A program made the translations under genes and the position numbers. Of a stretch of DNA of 64,000 nucleotides, positions 1 to 8,645 are shown piece by piece. The notes beneath the pieces were generated by a model, which was not told the origin of the DNA, ran no database searches, and saw only the letters and a list, made by a program, of their open reading frames with translations. Source of the DNA: JAMXLO01 sp963799415 (GTDB lineage Bacteria; Pseudomonadota; Alphaproteobacteria; Acetobacterales; Acetobacteraceae); contig CAWCXI010000017.1 in the NCBI GenBank assembly GCA_963799415.1, positions 228,431-292,430 on the forward strand, read 5' to 3'. Every line of letters begins with the position of its first letter. Positions within the stretch are counted from its first letter, which is position 1.

Positions 1-38
1 GGCCTGGGCTGCGATTTTTTCATACTGAGAGGTCGTTC

Positions 39-1029
39 ATGAATCGTTTTCCAGTTCATCGTCGAAAGGCGTTCACGCTCATCGAGCTTCTCGTGGTGAT
101 CGCCATCATCGCCATCCTGATCGGCCTGCTGCTGCCGGCCGTGCAGAAAGTCCGCGCAGCCGCGGCCAAGACCAAGTGCGCGAACAATTTGAAACAGCTC
201 TCGCTGGGGTTTCACAATTTCCAGAACATCAATGGGGCCTTCCCGCCAGGACTTGGTGCGCCAGGGGATCGGAGCAAAACGGGGCCGATCTCCTCGCCCA
301 CGCTCCGCTTCCACAGCCTGGCTCTATCACTTGCTACCGTACATTGAACAAGATGCCGTTTGGAATAACATGCCGGGCTTCAACGAAAGCATCGAACTCA
401 CGTGGCTCGATAACAACGGCGACAGCGTATTGATGTTCGGTTGCCCGGTGGATCCCGCGATTGGCGTGGCCGATTCCGGCGGCGTCGGTGGAAGGCGGCC
501 CACCTGCAGTTACAAGGGCATTCGCGGCCTCGACCGCGGCAATCCCAATATCGATTACACCACTCTCACGGATACCGGTCACCCCGAAGGCATTCTGTAC
601 TGGCGGTCCCAAACCAAAATTGAAGAAGTCTCGGACGGCCTCTCGAATACGCTGCTGGTCGGCGAACACCCCGCTTCGCAGGCCGATGGCTACTTGCCGG
701 CCGGCGATTGGGGTTGGTGGTACACCAGTACCACCGAGAACTATGAGGGAGCCCTCTGGCCGGACGACGTTCTCTACGGCGTGACCGCCTTCTCGTCCCA
801 CTATGGTTTCTCCCCAACTTACGGCAGTTGCCCGAACCCGCCCTACTTCTACCGCGCCCCGCTCAACCAAAAGACGGTTTGCAACTACGACTGGTTTTGG
901 AGCTACCACAGTGGCGGCGCCAATTTCATCTACGCCGACGGCTCCGTTCATTTCTTGCCCTACACCGCCCGCCCGGTCATGGTCCCAATGGCCACGCGAA
1001 ACAAAGGCGATTCGATTCCGGACTATTGA
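39..1029 (+). CDS. DUF1559 pseudopilin-like protein (frameshifted)
   Basis: Secreted or envelope protein of the large planctomycete DUF1559 family, with a type IV prepilin/type II pseudopilin leader (FTLIELLVVIAIIAIL at about residues 12-27), followed by GLLLPAVQKVR and the NNLKQL motif. The C-terminal region has the family's H-x(9)-DG box (HSGGANFIYADG, near 908-945). One frameshift interrupts the frame: an extra C near 317-318 turns HSW-LYHLLPYIEQ into two frames. Removing it restores a typical protein of about 330 residues. The stop codon TGA (1027-1029) overlaps the ATG of the next lipoprotein gene, so the two are probably co-translated. Function of the family is not established; an extracellular pilus or secretion-related fibre component is an inference from the leader. 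Confidence 0.88.
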
Positions 1030-1475
1030 TGAAACGAATCTCCGCAGTCGTTCTGGCGTGTTTGGTCGCTGCCGTCGTCGGCTGCGGCGGCGGTTCCAGC
1101 ACGCTCAGCGGCAAAGTCACTTTGAAGAAAATCCCACTGACGCAGGGTGAAGTCACCGCCTTCGGCGAATCGGGAGAGGTTGCAAGTGGCACGATCAATG
1201 AGGATGGCACCTACCGCATCGACAACTGCCCCAGCGGGAAAGTGAAGATCCGCGTGACGTCGCCCGACCCGCAGGCTCTGGCCGACGCCATGAAAGCCGC
1301 CGACGATCCCGCCCGCCGCCGCCGTTCCGGCGGACAACCGCCTCCCCCTCCACCTCCGCCCGCGGGTGATCCCAGCAAATGGTTCGCCATTCCCGAGATG
1401 TACAACGACCCAGACACCTCTGGCCTACTTGTGGAAGTCTCCGGGTCCACCGAATATGACATCGAAATGGAATGA
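1029..1475 (+). CDS. Small lipoprotein with carboxypeptidase-regulatory-like fold
   Basis: Predicted lipoprotein of 148 residues. The N-terminus is a lipoprotein signal peptide ending in the lipobox VVGC (about residues 16-19). The middle part reads GKVTLKKIPLTQGEVTAF and EDGTYRIDNCPSGKVKI, the pattern of the carboxypeptidase regulatory-like/transthyretin-like beta sandwich found beside DUF1559 genes in planctomycetes. A proline run (eight consecutive Pro) precedes a conserved tail with the element FAIPEMYNDP, which recurs almost unchanged (FAIPEKYSDQ) in the lipoprotein at 3902-4300. The ATG overlaps the stop of the upstream DUF1559 gene as TGATG. Its role is unknown; partnership with the pseudopilin is inferred from position. 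Confidence 0.85.
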   Translation: MKRISAVVLACLVAAVVGCGGGSSTLSGKVTLKKIPLTQGEVTAFGESGEVASGTINEDGTYRIDNCPSGKVKIRVTSPDPQALADAMKAADDPARRRRSGGQPPPPPPPPAGDPSKWFAIPEMYNDPDTSGLLVEVSGSTEYDIEME

Positions 1476-1487
1476 CGGCGAGTCCTC

Positions 1488-2003
1488 ATGTACTGCCCCC
1501 ACTGCTCGCATCTGAACCTGCCCGGCACCGATCAGTGCGCCAAGTGCCTCTTCGATCTCGCCAGCGTCGATCTGCCGGTGCCGCAGGACAAGATCGACGC
1601 CAGCCTGATGGCCGATTCCGTTCAGGCGCTTGGACCGCGGCCACCCGTCACCATCGCCGGCACCGCCACTTTGGGTGACGCCCTGACGCGGATGCTGGAC
1701 CGCGGCGTCGGTGCCCTGCTCGTCATCGACGAGCATCAGCTGCTTCAGGGCATCCTTACCGAACGGGACTTTCTCGAGAAAGCCGCCGGGGTCGCCGAGT
1801 TCGAGCGATTGCCCGTGGAGAGCGTGATGACACGCGACCCCGAGTCGGTATCCCCGGGGGACAGCCTGGCCTTCGCGGTGCGGAAAATGAGCGTCGGCAA
1901 CTACCGGCACATGCCCGTCGTGGAAAACGGCTCCCCGGTCGGGGTGTTCTCCGTGCGGGACCTCCTCAGGCACGTCACGCGGCTCTGCTCGCCGGCTTCA
2001 TAA
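1488..2003 (+). CDS. Zinc-ribbon plus CBS-domain pair protein
   Basis: Cytoplasmic regulatory protein of 171 residues. An N-terminal zinc ribbon is shown by CPHC (residues 3-6) and CAKC (about 17-20). Two CBS motifs follow: one around ALTRMLDRGVGALLVIDEHQLLQGILTERDF split by the usual strand-helix pattern, and one ending MPVVENGSPVGVFSVRDLL. CBS pairs normally bind adenine nucleotides; the ligand here is unknown. It starts 13 bases after the lipoprotein gene and may be part of the same transcript. No catalytic domain is attached, so it probably acts by binding a partner. Confidence 0.87.
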   Translation: MYCPHCSHLNLPGTDQCAKCLFDLASVDLPVPQDKIDASLMADSVQALGPRPPVTIAGTATLGDALTRMLDRGVGALLVIDEHQLLQGILTERDFLEKAAGVAEFERLPVESVMTRDPESVSPGDSLAFAVRKMSVGNYRHMPVVENGSPVGVFSVRDLLRHVTRLCSPAS

Positions 2004-2348
2004 CCCCCTGGAACGCCGCTCGTTTTCGGCAGTGAGAGCTGAAAAAAGACTTGCTTTCCCGAAAATTTCGGCATTCCTTCTAAAATCTGCTTGTAGGATG
2101 GCCAAGCTAAGGTAAACTTGCAGAATATGAGAGGTCGATGAAGTCCCGGTGACGTTTCGCCGTGGCGAACGCCCCGAGACAATATCGTCCTCCAACGATA
2201 CCGACGAGTCTCCCACGCGTTGGTAACTCATTCGTTACGATTTTCGGCAGAGTTTTTTGCGATTCAGGCATTCCGGGCACGACGACACGGCGTCCTCTTA
2301 TCCCACCGTGCGGCGGCTCATTTTTCATTCCCGAAGGAGTCCGCATTC
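2004..2348. other. Intergenic stretch before second DUF1559 gene
   Basis: No gene recognised in these 345 bases. It probably contains the promoter of the gene at 2349. The only site I can name is a strong Shine-Dalgarno sequence AAGGAG at 2334-2339, nine bases before the ATG. Confidence 0.5.
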
Positions 2349-3334
2349 ATGCGAAGTGAACCACTTGTTCCGAAACCCCGACGCGGTTTCACGCTGATCG
2401 AACTGCTGGTGGTCATCGCCATCATTGCGATCCTCATTGGGTTATTGCTACCCGCGGTACAGAAGGTGCGCGAAGCCGCCAGCCGCACGCAATGCACGAA
2501 CAACCTGAAACAACTTGGCTTGGCCGTTCACGACTATCATGATGCCAATGGCTATCTACCGAATTACTACAGCAAAACGCTAAACGCTCCTAATGGCGAA
2601 TTCCCCTGGATTTATAAGATTTTTCAGTATTTCGAGCAGCGAAGCGACAAATACCAAATGCAGAATAATGGCACTTGGACGGCTTATAGTGGGTCAGATA
2701 TTCAAATTCTCACATGCCAGTCTGATCCGCGCAATCACAAGAATTATGATGGCGTCAATTTCGGTCAAGCTTATGGTTTGGAATGGTATTTTGTGTTCGG
2801 CCAGAATGATGTCTGGGATGACAAAGGCTGGAATGTGAGACTGCGAATCTTGCTCCGCCGGGGGCTCCACTGTCAACATTCTATCAACCGACAAAAGAAT
2901 TAGGGCCATTGATTTGGGCAAGCATTAGTGACGGCCTGAGTAGCACGTGGCTCTTTGCCGAACGGCCACCGTCCAACGAACCAGACCCGTATTGGGGCTG
3001 GTGGGATTACCCCACGGCCTACGATACCCGTGCCGCCGGGCGCGAGTTCTCGCCCTTCTATACTCAGTGGCGCGGCTTCACGAACCCCAATCCCGGCGGC
3101 CCGGCTTGTCCTGCCCCGTCGGTTCCGCAGCGTTGGGACTACGATAACGGTTGCTATTACAATTCCGCCAGCAGTGCGCACCCTGGCGGTTTTCAAGCCG
3201 TGTATTGCGATGGCAGCGTCAAATTCCACCGCTACCCCGCCATGACCCAGATCGTTCAAACCCTTCCCACGACTGTTACGCTGATCGAAGCGCTCATCAC
3301 CCGCGCGGGTGGCGAACAAACAGGCCAGGATTGA
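2349..3334 (+). CDS. DUF1559 pseudopilin-like protein (frameshifted)
   Basis: Second DUF1559 protein. The start at 2349 is set by AAGGAG at 2334-2339; upstream in-frame starts lack this. The prepilin leader FTLIELLVVIAIIAILIG follows a basic KPRRG segment, then LLPAVQKVREAASRTQC and NNLKQLGLAVHDYHD. The frame breaks near 2850: before it the reading is DDKGWN, after it the frame reads TFYQPTKELGPLIWASISDG, which is the expected SDGLSST region. The C-terminal H-x(9)-DG box is HPGGFQAVYCDG. The corrected length is about 328 residues. It is followed by two lipoprotein genes, repeating the arrangement at 39-1475. Confidence 0.88.
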
Positions 3335-3400
3335 ACTCTTTTTGCGCGGTTCGCGGGCCGAATCTGGTTCGCGAACCGTTCGCCTTCGAAAGAGATTGCC

Positions 3401-3889
3401 ATGATTCCGCGCATCTTTCTCATCACCCTCCTTGCATGCTCCGCAGTGGGCTGCGGTGAGGGTTCGAGCACGGGAACGATCACCGGCAAAGTCATTGTGG
3501 CTGGCCATCCTCTCAACGGCGGCACGGTTTCGTTTCTGTCCGTCAATGCCGATGCCGTCCCCATGACATTCCTCATCAATGAAGACGGCACCTATACGGC
3601 CACGGACATTCCCCAAGGCGAGTTGATGGTCTCCGTCGTCGCCAAAGCCAGCGACGCCAACGGGGGAGGAGCCAGCGAAAGTCGCGCTGCCAAGGCCAAA
3701 GGGGAAATGGGCCGGCTTGAAAACGCCGGCCAACCGGTCCCTCCAGAATTGCAGGACGCCGTCAACGGCACGCCGGGCGAGAACGCTCCGCCGCCGCTAG
3801 TGCCTCCGAAGTATCAGGACCCATTTACAAGTGACATCAAAGTTACTCTCGATTCATCGTCCCTCCAGTTCGATGTCATCATCCCCTGA
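3401..3889 (+). CDS. Small lipoprotein with carboxypeptidase-regulatory-like fold
   Basis: Predicted lipoprotein of 162 residues with a short signal peptide and lipobox SAVGC at about residues 14-18. GTITGKVIVAGHPLNGGTVSF and NEDGTYTATDIPQGEL are the hallmark strands of the carboxypeptidase regulatory-like domain found with DUF1559 genes. A helical, Ala/Gly/Pro-rich insert (about residues 85-130) precedes a tail PPKYQDPFTSDIKVTLD that again matches the neighbouring lipoproteins. It lies 66 bases after the DUF1559 gene and 12 bases before the next lipoprotein, so the three are probably one transcription unit. Confidence 0.84.
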   Translation: MIPRIFLITLLACSAVGCGEGSSTGTITGKVIVAGHPLNGGTVSFLSVNADAVPMTFLINEDGTYTATDIPQGELMVSVVAKASDANGGGASESRAAKAKGEMGRLENAGQPVPPELQDAVNGTPGENAPPPLVPPKYQDPFTSDIKVTLDSSSLQFDVIIP

Positions 3890-3901
3890 CGGCGGCGATC
3901 C

Positions 3902-4300
3902 ATGCTCCGCGTTGCCTGCTTTTCTTTGTCAATCGCGTTTCTCGCTGGCTGCGGCGGGGGGGGTGCCGATTCAGAAATGAATGGCACTGTCATGTACGAG
4001 GGTAAAACGCTGACGTATGGCAAGGTGATCGTCATTGACCAAAATGGAGATTCTCGGTTCGGCGTGATTAAACCCGATGGTAAATACCAGGTGACGGGCC
4101 TCCATCCCGGCCCCGTGAAAATCGTGGTTTACAATCTGATTCCCAGCGTCGCCGCGCCAGGGGACAAGCCGACGGGTCGCAACATGCCACTACCGCCAGG
4201 CTGGTTTGCCATTCCCGAAAAGTACTCGGACCAGGATTTGACCGATCTTGAATTCACCCTGGAAGCCGGCGCGAACGCCCACGACATCGACCTTCGTTAA
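3902..4300 (+). CDS. Small lipoprotein with carboxypeptidase-regulatory-like fold
   Basis: Predicted lipoprotein of 132 residues: signal peptide and lipobox FLAGC (about residues 13-17), a Gly run, then NGTVMYEGKTLTYGKVIVID and PDGKYQVTGLHPGPVKI, the same beta-sandwich pattern as its two relatives in this window. The tail element FAIPEKYSDQDLTDLEF closely matches FAIPEMYNDPDTSGLLVE in the lipoprotein at 1029, so the two are likely paralogues. It ends the DUF1559/lipoprotein cluster. Substrate or partner is unknown. Confidence 0.84.
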   Translation: MLRVACFSLSIAFLAGCGGGGADSEMNGTVMYEGKTLTYGKVIVIDQNGDSRFGVIKPDGKYQVTGLHPGPVKIVVYNLIPSVAAPGDKPTGRNMPLPPGWFAIPEKYSDQDLTDLEFTLEAGANAHDIDLR

Positions 4301-4520
4301 CGGAGCATTCCGGGTGGCACATCGCTTGCCACCCCGATGGCCCTCGCGGTGCGATGGCCGTCTCTGCCACCCGATCCACGAATTTCACTACCGATACAAG
4401 TACTGTAGGACGTTGCGCTTCGATGGAATTGCTGGCATCACAACATTCCAACGTTCAAAAGTGGCGTAGAGGCGTCAGGCGGAATTCGCGTTGTGTGCCA
4501 CCTTGCCACCATCGCGTTTT

Positions 4521-5030
4521 TCAGGCCACGTCCGGGGCCGGGTTGACGCCGGTGTAGCCGATGATCTCGTCGCGGACGAAACGATTGAAGCTCGCGGAGA
4601 AAACCGCCTGCCGCTTTTCCCAGTGCGTGCGGACGTAGCGCAATTGAAATGCCGCCCGCATGGAGCCGAGCATCGACTGCCAGTACTCCGCCGGTACGGT
4701 CGGAATGAACGACAGCACCCGCGAGCGGTTCAGGAGATAGGCTTCCTCGTACAAGTTCACCATGGCGTTGGCGATGAAGCGGTGCGGCAGCGTGACGGCC
4801 TGCGGGTGAGTGGGATCGTTCTCCGCGTCCGTATATTCCTCTTTTTTCAGTCGGTCGAACAGTTCGGGATGTTCCGCCAGCTTGAGAAGCATGGTCTGAA
4901 ATCGGCCGTAGAGTTGGCTGTACGCGGCGGCACGGAGCGAGGTGAGCAGTGCGAACGTGCCGACGAGCCCGCCCGCGATCACGAGGACCGTGGCCAGCCT
5001 CAGCAGGAGATCGATGACCGCGAGATTCAT
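4521..5030 (-). CDS. Membrane-anchored hypothetical protein
   Basis: 169 residues, no recognised family. An N-terminal hydrophobic helix (about residues 4-30, LLLRLATVLVIAGGLVGTFALL) anchors a mostly helical soluble part containing LYGRFQTMLLKLAEHPELFDRLKKEE and FIANAMVNLYEEAYLLNRSRVL. The W-rich segment EYWQSMLGSMRAAFQLRYVR lies near residue 115. The ATG at 5030 overlaps the probable TGA of the upstream small protein (AAATGA), suggesting translational coupling. Function unknown; the pattern resembles small bacterial proteins carrying one TM helix and a DUF4760-like helical domain, but I cannot establish this. Confidence 0.7.
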   Translation of the reverse strand: MNLAVIDLLLRLATVLVIAGGLVGTFALLTSLRAAAYSQLYGRFQTMLLKLAEHPELFDRLKKEEYTDAENDPTHPQAVTLPHRFIANAMVNLYEEAYLLNRSRVLSFIPTVPAEYWQSMLGSMRAAFQLRYVRTHWEKRQAVFSASFNRFVRDEIIGYTGVNPAPDVA

Positions 5031-5292
5031 TTACTCGGAAGCTCCGGCACGATGAGATCGGCGCGGACTGGACTGGGCCTTTGAGCAGTTCGTTCGGTAC
5101 CTTCGACTCACCGAGCAGTACGGCGGTTGGGTTCTCGATGGTCACGTCGAGCGATGGTGCATTCGACAACACAGGCGACGCAGTCGGTGCCGGCGTGGCG
5201 GCTGCGGGATTCGACCTCGCTCCCGCGAAATAGGCACCAGCCGCGATCGCCGCCATAAGTCCAACCAGTGCAAGTTTCCGCATCGTTTTCAT
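5029..5292 (-). CDS. Short signal-anchored hypothetical protein (frameshifted)
   Basis: Small protein beginning MKTMRKLALVGLMAAIAAG, a signal peptide or N-terminal anchor, followed by an Ala/Pro/Thr-rich stretch and LDVTIENPTAVLLGESKVPNELLKG. As written, the frame runs on into nonsense antisense to nothing else. If one indel is allowed near 5075 it instead reads ADLIVPELPSK and stops at TGA overlapping the next ATG (5030). That compact end and overlap make the short form more believable than the long open frame. The start is chosen as the ATG after AAGTTAGACTCC / GGAGGGA-type purine region at about 5298-5305. No function assigned. Confidence 0.5.
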
Positions 5293-5415
5293 GGGTCCAT
5301 CCCTCCAAGTGGAGTCTAACTTGCTGTCGTCGAAGGCGTCGAGGTGAATTGGCCTCCCCATGAAAGGACTTCCCCTAGAATGGGGTATCATTCACCAGCC
5401 GAGGGAGAGAGCAGC

Positions 5416-6141
5416 ATGCGTTGGCTCACGGCGATCCCGGTTTACAACGAAGCCGCCCACGTGCGGAACGTGCTCGCGGCCGTCCGCCGGGTCAGCCCGC
5501 GCATTCTCGTCGTGGATGACGGCTCAACCGACGACACCGAAAAGATTCTCGACGGCGAACGGGATCTGCGCGTCATCCGCCACGCCACCAACTCCGGCTA
5601 CGGGGCCGCCCTGCAAACCGCCTTCCAGTACGCAATCGCCCATCACTATGACGGGCTCGTGACCATGGATTGCGATGGCCAGCACCAGCCCGACCGCATC
5701 CCGCTACTTCTCGAACAGATCGATGGCGCGGACATTGTCAGCGGCAGCCGCTACCTCCGCGAATTCCGCCACGACACGCCGCCGCCGAACGACCGACGTT
5801 TCATCAACGCCACCATTACCGCGGAAATCAACGAGCGTTTCGGCCTCGCGATCACGGATGCCTTTTGCGGCTTCAAGGCCTATCGCCGCGAAGCGCTTCA
5901 ACAGTTGAACATCCGAGAACGCGGCTGGGGCATGCCGCTGGAGGTCTGGGTGCAAGCGGCGAAGCTCGGCCTGCGAATCCGGGAAGTGGGCGTACCACGC
6001 GTCTATCTCGATCCGAGCCGTGCTTTTGGCGGCGTGCTCAACGATCCCACGGAGCGGCTCGCTTACTACCGCCGCGTGATCGACGACGCGGAATATGCCT
6101 GGGACGCCCGACATGCCTGTTGCGGAGCGACCTGCCCGTGA
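5416..6141 (+). CDS. Family 2 glycosyltransferase (dolichyl-phosphate-mannose synthase-like)
   Basis: GT2 enzyme of 241 residues that should transfer a sugar from a nucleotide donor, probably to a lipid carrier. AIPVYNE opens the GT-A fold, VVDDGSTDD (about residues 35-43) binds the nucleotide, TMDCDGQH (about 84-91) holds the DxD metal motif and SGSRY follows. There are no C-terminal TM helices, as in short DPM1-type enzymes. A purine-rich RBS (GAGGGAGAGAG, 5401-5411) selects ATG 5416 over the upstream in-frame ATG at 5344. The TGA (6139-6141) overlaps a GTG start at 6138 of the next gene, so the two are likely coupled. Confidence 0.9.
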   Translation: MRWLTAIPVYNEAAHVRNVLAAVRRVSPRILVVDDGSTDDTEKILDGERDLRVIRHATNSGYGAALQTAFQYAIAHHYDGLVTMDCDGQHQPDRIPLLLEQIDGADIVSGSRYLREFRHDTPPPNDRRFINATITAEINERFGLAITDAFCGFKAYRREALQQLNIRERGWGMPLEVWVQAAKLGLRIREVGVPRVYLDPSRAFGGVLNDPTERLAYYRRVIDDAEYAWDARHACCGATCP

Positions 6142-7505
6142 AGCGGCTCGCCGCTCCCAGTGAAAGCGGCAATTTCCTGGCGGAGCCGCCGTTCGACCGC
6201 ATCCCCACTCTCATTGATGCCAATCGACAGCATCTTGACAGTTATTGGCGCGAGCTTCGGCGGCAGGCTCGCTCCGAGTTGAAAATCAGAGGGGATTCGC
6301 CGCTGATCGTCACCGGTCATCAGCCGGAGATTTTCCACCCCGGTGTGTGGGTGAAAAATTTCGCAACTTGCGGCTTGGCACGTGGCGTCCACGGGCATGG
6401 CCTCAATCTGATCGTTGACACCGATATCGTAAAGTCAACAGCGATTCTCTTGCCGAAACTCGGCTCTCCAGTGACGTCCGAAAAGCTGGCTTTCGATGAA
6501 GCAAGCCACGGCGAGACCTACGAAAACTATCACATCGTCAATTCGAATCTGTTCGATTCGTTTCCCACTCGATTGGCTGAAGCGACAAAGGACTGGCCCT
6601 TCCGCCTCACAGGATTCGAAGCGTGGCAAGCCACAGCGATCGCGCGATGCCCCATCGGTTTTGCTGGGACATCGCCTCGCGCAAATGCGGATGGCTCAGG
6701 AAGATTCTGGGCTGCAAGAATGCCGAACAGACGATCTCGGCCGTGAGCCAGTTTGAATCCTTTCGGAAATTCGCAAGCGGATTGATCGCGATGCCGATCG
6801 ATTTCGCGATACCTACAACCGAGCCATTCGCGATTATCGAGCCGCCAATCGGGTCAGGAGCCGAAACCACCCCGCCGCGGAACTGGATGCAAACGAACTC
6901 CCTTTCTGGACGCAATCGGGCTTGCGACAGCGCAGTTTTCGACCTCTGCATTTCGATTCTCTTCGACCCAAAGCACTGACGCTGACGCTGTTCGCACGGC
7001 TGATTCTCGGCGATTTTTTCATCCACGGCCTGGGCGGCGGAAAGTACGAGACCGTGAACGATGCCGTCATCCGCGATTTTTTCGGCATCGAACCGCCGGC
7101 ATGTCCAATCCGTCACCGGTACTCTGCGTCTGCCGCTGCCAGTGCCACCCGCCAATCGAAATGAGCTTGGCTGGTTAAGGACGCGCGCTCACCATTTGCA
7201 GTGGAATCCTCACGAAGGCGTCACGGGGGGCGATGCCGACACGTTGCGGCAACACCACCGCCGAATCATCGACCAATCCACGGTCAATCACGAAGATCGT
7301 GTCGAACGCTATCGGGAATTCCGGAGGCTCAGCGTGTCCCTGCGGCCACGAATCCAAGCTCAAATCGACGAATTGAAAAAGCGGCAGGATGCCGCCGAAT
7401 GCGATCTTATCGACAATGCGATTCTGCAATCCCGCGATTACGCCTGGATTCTCTATCCTGAATGCGTGTTGAGACCCTTCCTGCAACGGTTTCTTGGACG
7501 ATTGA
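6138..7505 (+). CDS. Planctomycete conserved hypothetical protein, multiply frameshifted
   Basis: Unrecognised large protein whose frame changes at least four times. Frame pieces: GTG 6138 to about 6640 (contains LIVTGHQPEIFHPGVWVKNF and SHGETYENYHIVNSNLFDSFP); about 6640-6750 (GHRLAQMRMAQEDSGLQE); about 6760-7110 (RFRDTYNRAIRDYRAANR, RQRSFRPLHFD, DFFIHGLGGGKYE, DFFGIEPPA); about 7105-7505 (SVTGTLRLPLP, LGWLRTRAHHLQWNP, SRDYAWILYP). Together these make one continuous protein of about 450 residues. The VTGHQP opening is reminiscent of the VTGQQPG motif of BshC (bacillithiol synthase) but the rest does not match that family, so no function is claimed. Either many sequence errors or a decaying gene. 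It probably ends at TGA 7503-7505, overlapping the pyrF start. Confidence 0.62.
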
Positions 7506-8316
7506 CTGCGTTTGCCGACCGTCTGACAGCAGCCGTGAAAGCGTACGGCCCGCTCTGCGTCGGCCTCGATCCGCGTATTGACAGTTTGCCGAACGCGTTG
7601 CGTTCCCTGCCGCCAGCCGACGCCTATGAGAGGTTTTGCTCGCGCGTGCTCGAATTGGTGTGGCCGTTCGCCGGCATCGTCAAGCCGCAAGCCGCATTCT
7701 TTGAACAGCTAGGAGCGGACGGTTTCGCGCACTACAAACGATTCAACACAAAGCCCGCGAACTTGGCTTCATCACCATTCTCGACGCCAAGCGCGGCGAC
7801 ATTGCCAGCACGGCGGCGGCTTATGCCGAAGCCGCGTTCTCCTCGGAGATCTGGCACGCCGATGCTATCACTGTGAATCCGTATCTAGGTGCTGACGCCG
7901 TCGAGCCGTTCATTGTGCGAGCCCGAGCGGTCGGCGGCGGCGTCTTTGTGCTCGTTCGCACCAGCAACCCCGGCGGCGGCTTCTTTCAAAATCTGGTCTG
8001 CGATGGCAAGCCACTCTACCGCCACGTCGCCGAAGCGGTGACTGCCTGGAACGCCGGCCGCGGCGATGTCGGAGCCGTGATCGGCGCGACGCAACACGAC
8101 GAGTTGAAAGAACTGCGAGCCGCGATGCCGGGCGTCTGGTTCCTCGTCCCCGGCTATGGCACAGGTGGAGCGGCCGCCGACGTGCGGGCCGCTTTTCCTC
8201 AAGCCATTGTCAACAGTTCCCGCGGTATCACCTTCCCCTTTCAGCCCGACGACGCCGATTGGGAAACAAAAATTGAGACCGCGGCCCGTCAGGCAGCCCG
8301 CGACTTGCGAGTCTGA
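7502..8316 (+). CDS. pyrF: Orotidine 5'-phosphate decarboxylase (frameshifted)
   Basis: Final enzyme of de novo UMP synthesis, decarboxylating OMP; cytoplasmic. The N-terminal half reads CVGLDPRIDSLP and GIVKPQAAFFEQLG; after a frameshift near 7740 the other frame reads GFITILDAKRGDIAST with the catalytic D-x-K-x-x-D motif, then HADAITVNPYLG, NPGGGFFQ, VIGATQ, FLVPGYGTGG and VNSSRGITFP, which are the phosphate-binding loops of the longer (type 2) PyrF family. Corrected length of about 271 residues is normal for that type. The start is taken as TTG 7502, which begins TAFADRL; no nearby ATG is in frame. It overlaps the end of the preceding hypothetical gene by 4 bases. Confidence 0.85.
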
Positions 8317-8381
8317 AATCCCGTCCATAGCCACGGTTGGGTTTTCGCGTATCAATGATATTTCCCCATCGGAGTTGTTCG

Positions 8382-8645
8382 ATGATCGAACGGCAAATGG
8401 AACTGCGGCGGCGGTACACTCGCAAAGACAAAATGCGAAAGCTCAAGAAAAAGCTGGCCACGGCGAGCGGCGAAGCCCGCGAGAAAATTCTCTACAAGAT
8501 CAAGCGGCTCAGTCCGTCCTGGACGGAAGCCTCGCTGACACAGAACAAGACCACGGCCCCCACCGCGGTGGCGAAGGAACCGCGCGAACCGAAGAAGAAG
8601 CCGGCGCCGAAAGGCCCGCCCAAAGAAAAGAAGGCCGCCTCTTAA
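8382..8645 (+). CDS. Small highly basic protein (DUF6800-like)
   Basis: 87 residues, very rich in Lys and Arg. The N-terminus IERQMELRRRYTRKDKMRKLKKKL and KILYKIKRLSP resemble the short planctomycete DUF6800 family, whose members have a charged helical core of this type. The C-terminal tail is a Lys/Pro/Ala low-complexity region. Charge suggests nucleic-acid or ribosome association, an inference only. GGAG at 8371-8374 precedes the ATG. The TAA stop (8643-8645) overlaps by 3 bases the stop of lpdA on the other strand (8642-8644). Confidence 0.72.
   Translation: MIERQMELRRRYTRKDKMRKLKKKLATASGEAREKILYKIKRLSPSWTEASLTQNKTTAPTAVAKEPREPKKKPAPKGPPKEKKAAS

Noticed and set aside
4438..5028. Long minus-strand continuation of the small protein from 5292
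   Set aside because: It overlaps the better-supported frame at 4521-5030 and contains no protein-like pattern after about 5075.
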